Shown: piece by piece, positions 25,740-26,215 of the stretch
Layout of the letters: every line of letters starts with the position of its first letter
How positions within the stretch are numbered: position 1 is the first letter of the stretch
Assembly (NCBI GenBank): GCA_003427395.1
Contig: BFEA01000137.1
Coordinates: 1,703,869 to 1,730,083 of the forward strand
Origin: Chara braunii
Lineage: Eukaryota > Streptophyta > Charophyceae > Charales > Characeae
Reading direction: 5' to 3'
DNA: 26,215 nt
Notes under the pieces: model-generated
What the model saw: the letters and a program-made list of their open reading frames with translations, nothing else
The model's database searches: none
Told to the model about the DNA's origin: nothing
Position numbers and translations under genes: made by a program

Positions 25740-26215
25740 GCTTTTTTTTTTTTCACGTCAATACTCCTGATCGGATGCTAGGTGTGCTGATAAGAGCAGA
25801 CACATCTAGCACAGTCAGGGAGGCTTCATCTATTTGTGGGGAGCAGCACCTGCTGGAAATCGGGTCCAGCGTCCCCTTGGATACATCTTTGTAGCACAGT
25901 GTTTGTTGGGCATATGTCCATTAGAGTTGTTGTTCCCGAGCTTCTTTCTCTCCCCCAGGGCTGCCTGTGTTACCCTTCCAATTTGCAAAGCTCCTACTTC
26001 CCACAGACCTATCCCCACCCAGGATAGTGTTCGCCGTGCTTTAATGTCTACGCACTTCCTAGCGGTAATGGCTAAACTACTACCCTTGGTGTCTGCAACC
26101 CCCCATTTTCTAAAACCCTTTGTACCTGTTAAACCTTGTACCCTCATCAAATCCCGCGTTTTCGTGTGTGGCCTTCCTCAGGGGTGTTGAGGGGGTGGAT
26201 GGGCTGGGGAGGGGT
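25740..26215. other. No recognisable gene
   Basis: A T run (25742-25752) is followed by mixed sequence. Open frames on both strands (for example plus 25834-26190 and minus 25830-26150) overlap each other, and neither shows a domain. The plus-strand one contains VRRALMSTHFLAVMAKLLPL but starts without ATG. Confidence 0.35.

Overview
The window looks like repeat-rich nuclear DNA from a eukaryote. Reasons are Ty3/gypsy retrotransposon domains, MITE-like inverted-repeat elements, long microsatellites, single-N joins and the absence of any compact gene array. The element architecture (Ty3/gypsy with an extra downstream ORF, very long CT/GA arrays, a CCAAT plus TATA promoter style) suggests a streptophyte green alga, possibly a charophyte such as Chara. 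That assignment is an impression, not a match I could test. No intact host gene is certain; almost everything recognisable is a transposable element or its debris.

Layout. 1-1550: inverted-repeat elements, including a 418-bp MITE with ~84-bp terminal inverted repeats and an 11-bp flanking duplication, and a second TIR family that recurs at 1511 and 4999. 2430-4320: an LTR-like promoter (CCAAT, TATA) followed by a decayed ORF and two short dispersed modules (A and B). 4500-6700: tandem repeats, a CT/CA microsatellite and a 63-bp perfect duplication around an N that looks like an assembly join. 6778-10370: 3' half of a Ty3/gypsy element: RNase H tail, a PHD finger placed ahead of the integrase, integrase core with DDE residues, a GPY/F-like C-terminus, and an accessory ORF whose ATG overlaps the integrase stop as ATGA. 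11930-13690: a second promoter region with a CCAAT palindrome, module A, and an ORF homologous to the one at 3424. 13814-14585: module B and a 572-bp MITE. 14775-16494: tandem repeats and a 124-bp CT array. 16500-20300: mostly non-coding, G-rich or palindromic DNA with several splice-signal-bounded exon candidates on the minus strand. 21392-21805: a composite satellite. 22108-25608: a second, more AT-rich Ty3/gypsy copy (gag, zinc knuckle, protease, reverse transcriptase, RNase H, start of integrase) with many stops and frameshifts. 25610-26215: palindromic GC-rich DNA and unassigned sequence.

How the parts relate. The two gypsy copies belong to different lineages and are both dead. The most distinctive system is the first one. 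It carries a chromatin-reader-type PHD finger in the integrase polyprotein and a third, apparently stop-start coupled ORF with an acidic and then a basic domain. The two post-promoter ORFs with a conserved HWP-CxxC core (3424 and 13163) sit about 0.8-1.0 kb downstream of TATA boxes, in the gag position of what may be an undescribed retroelement family.
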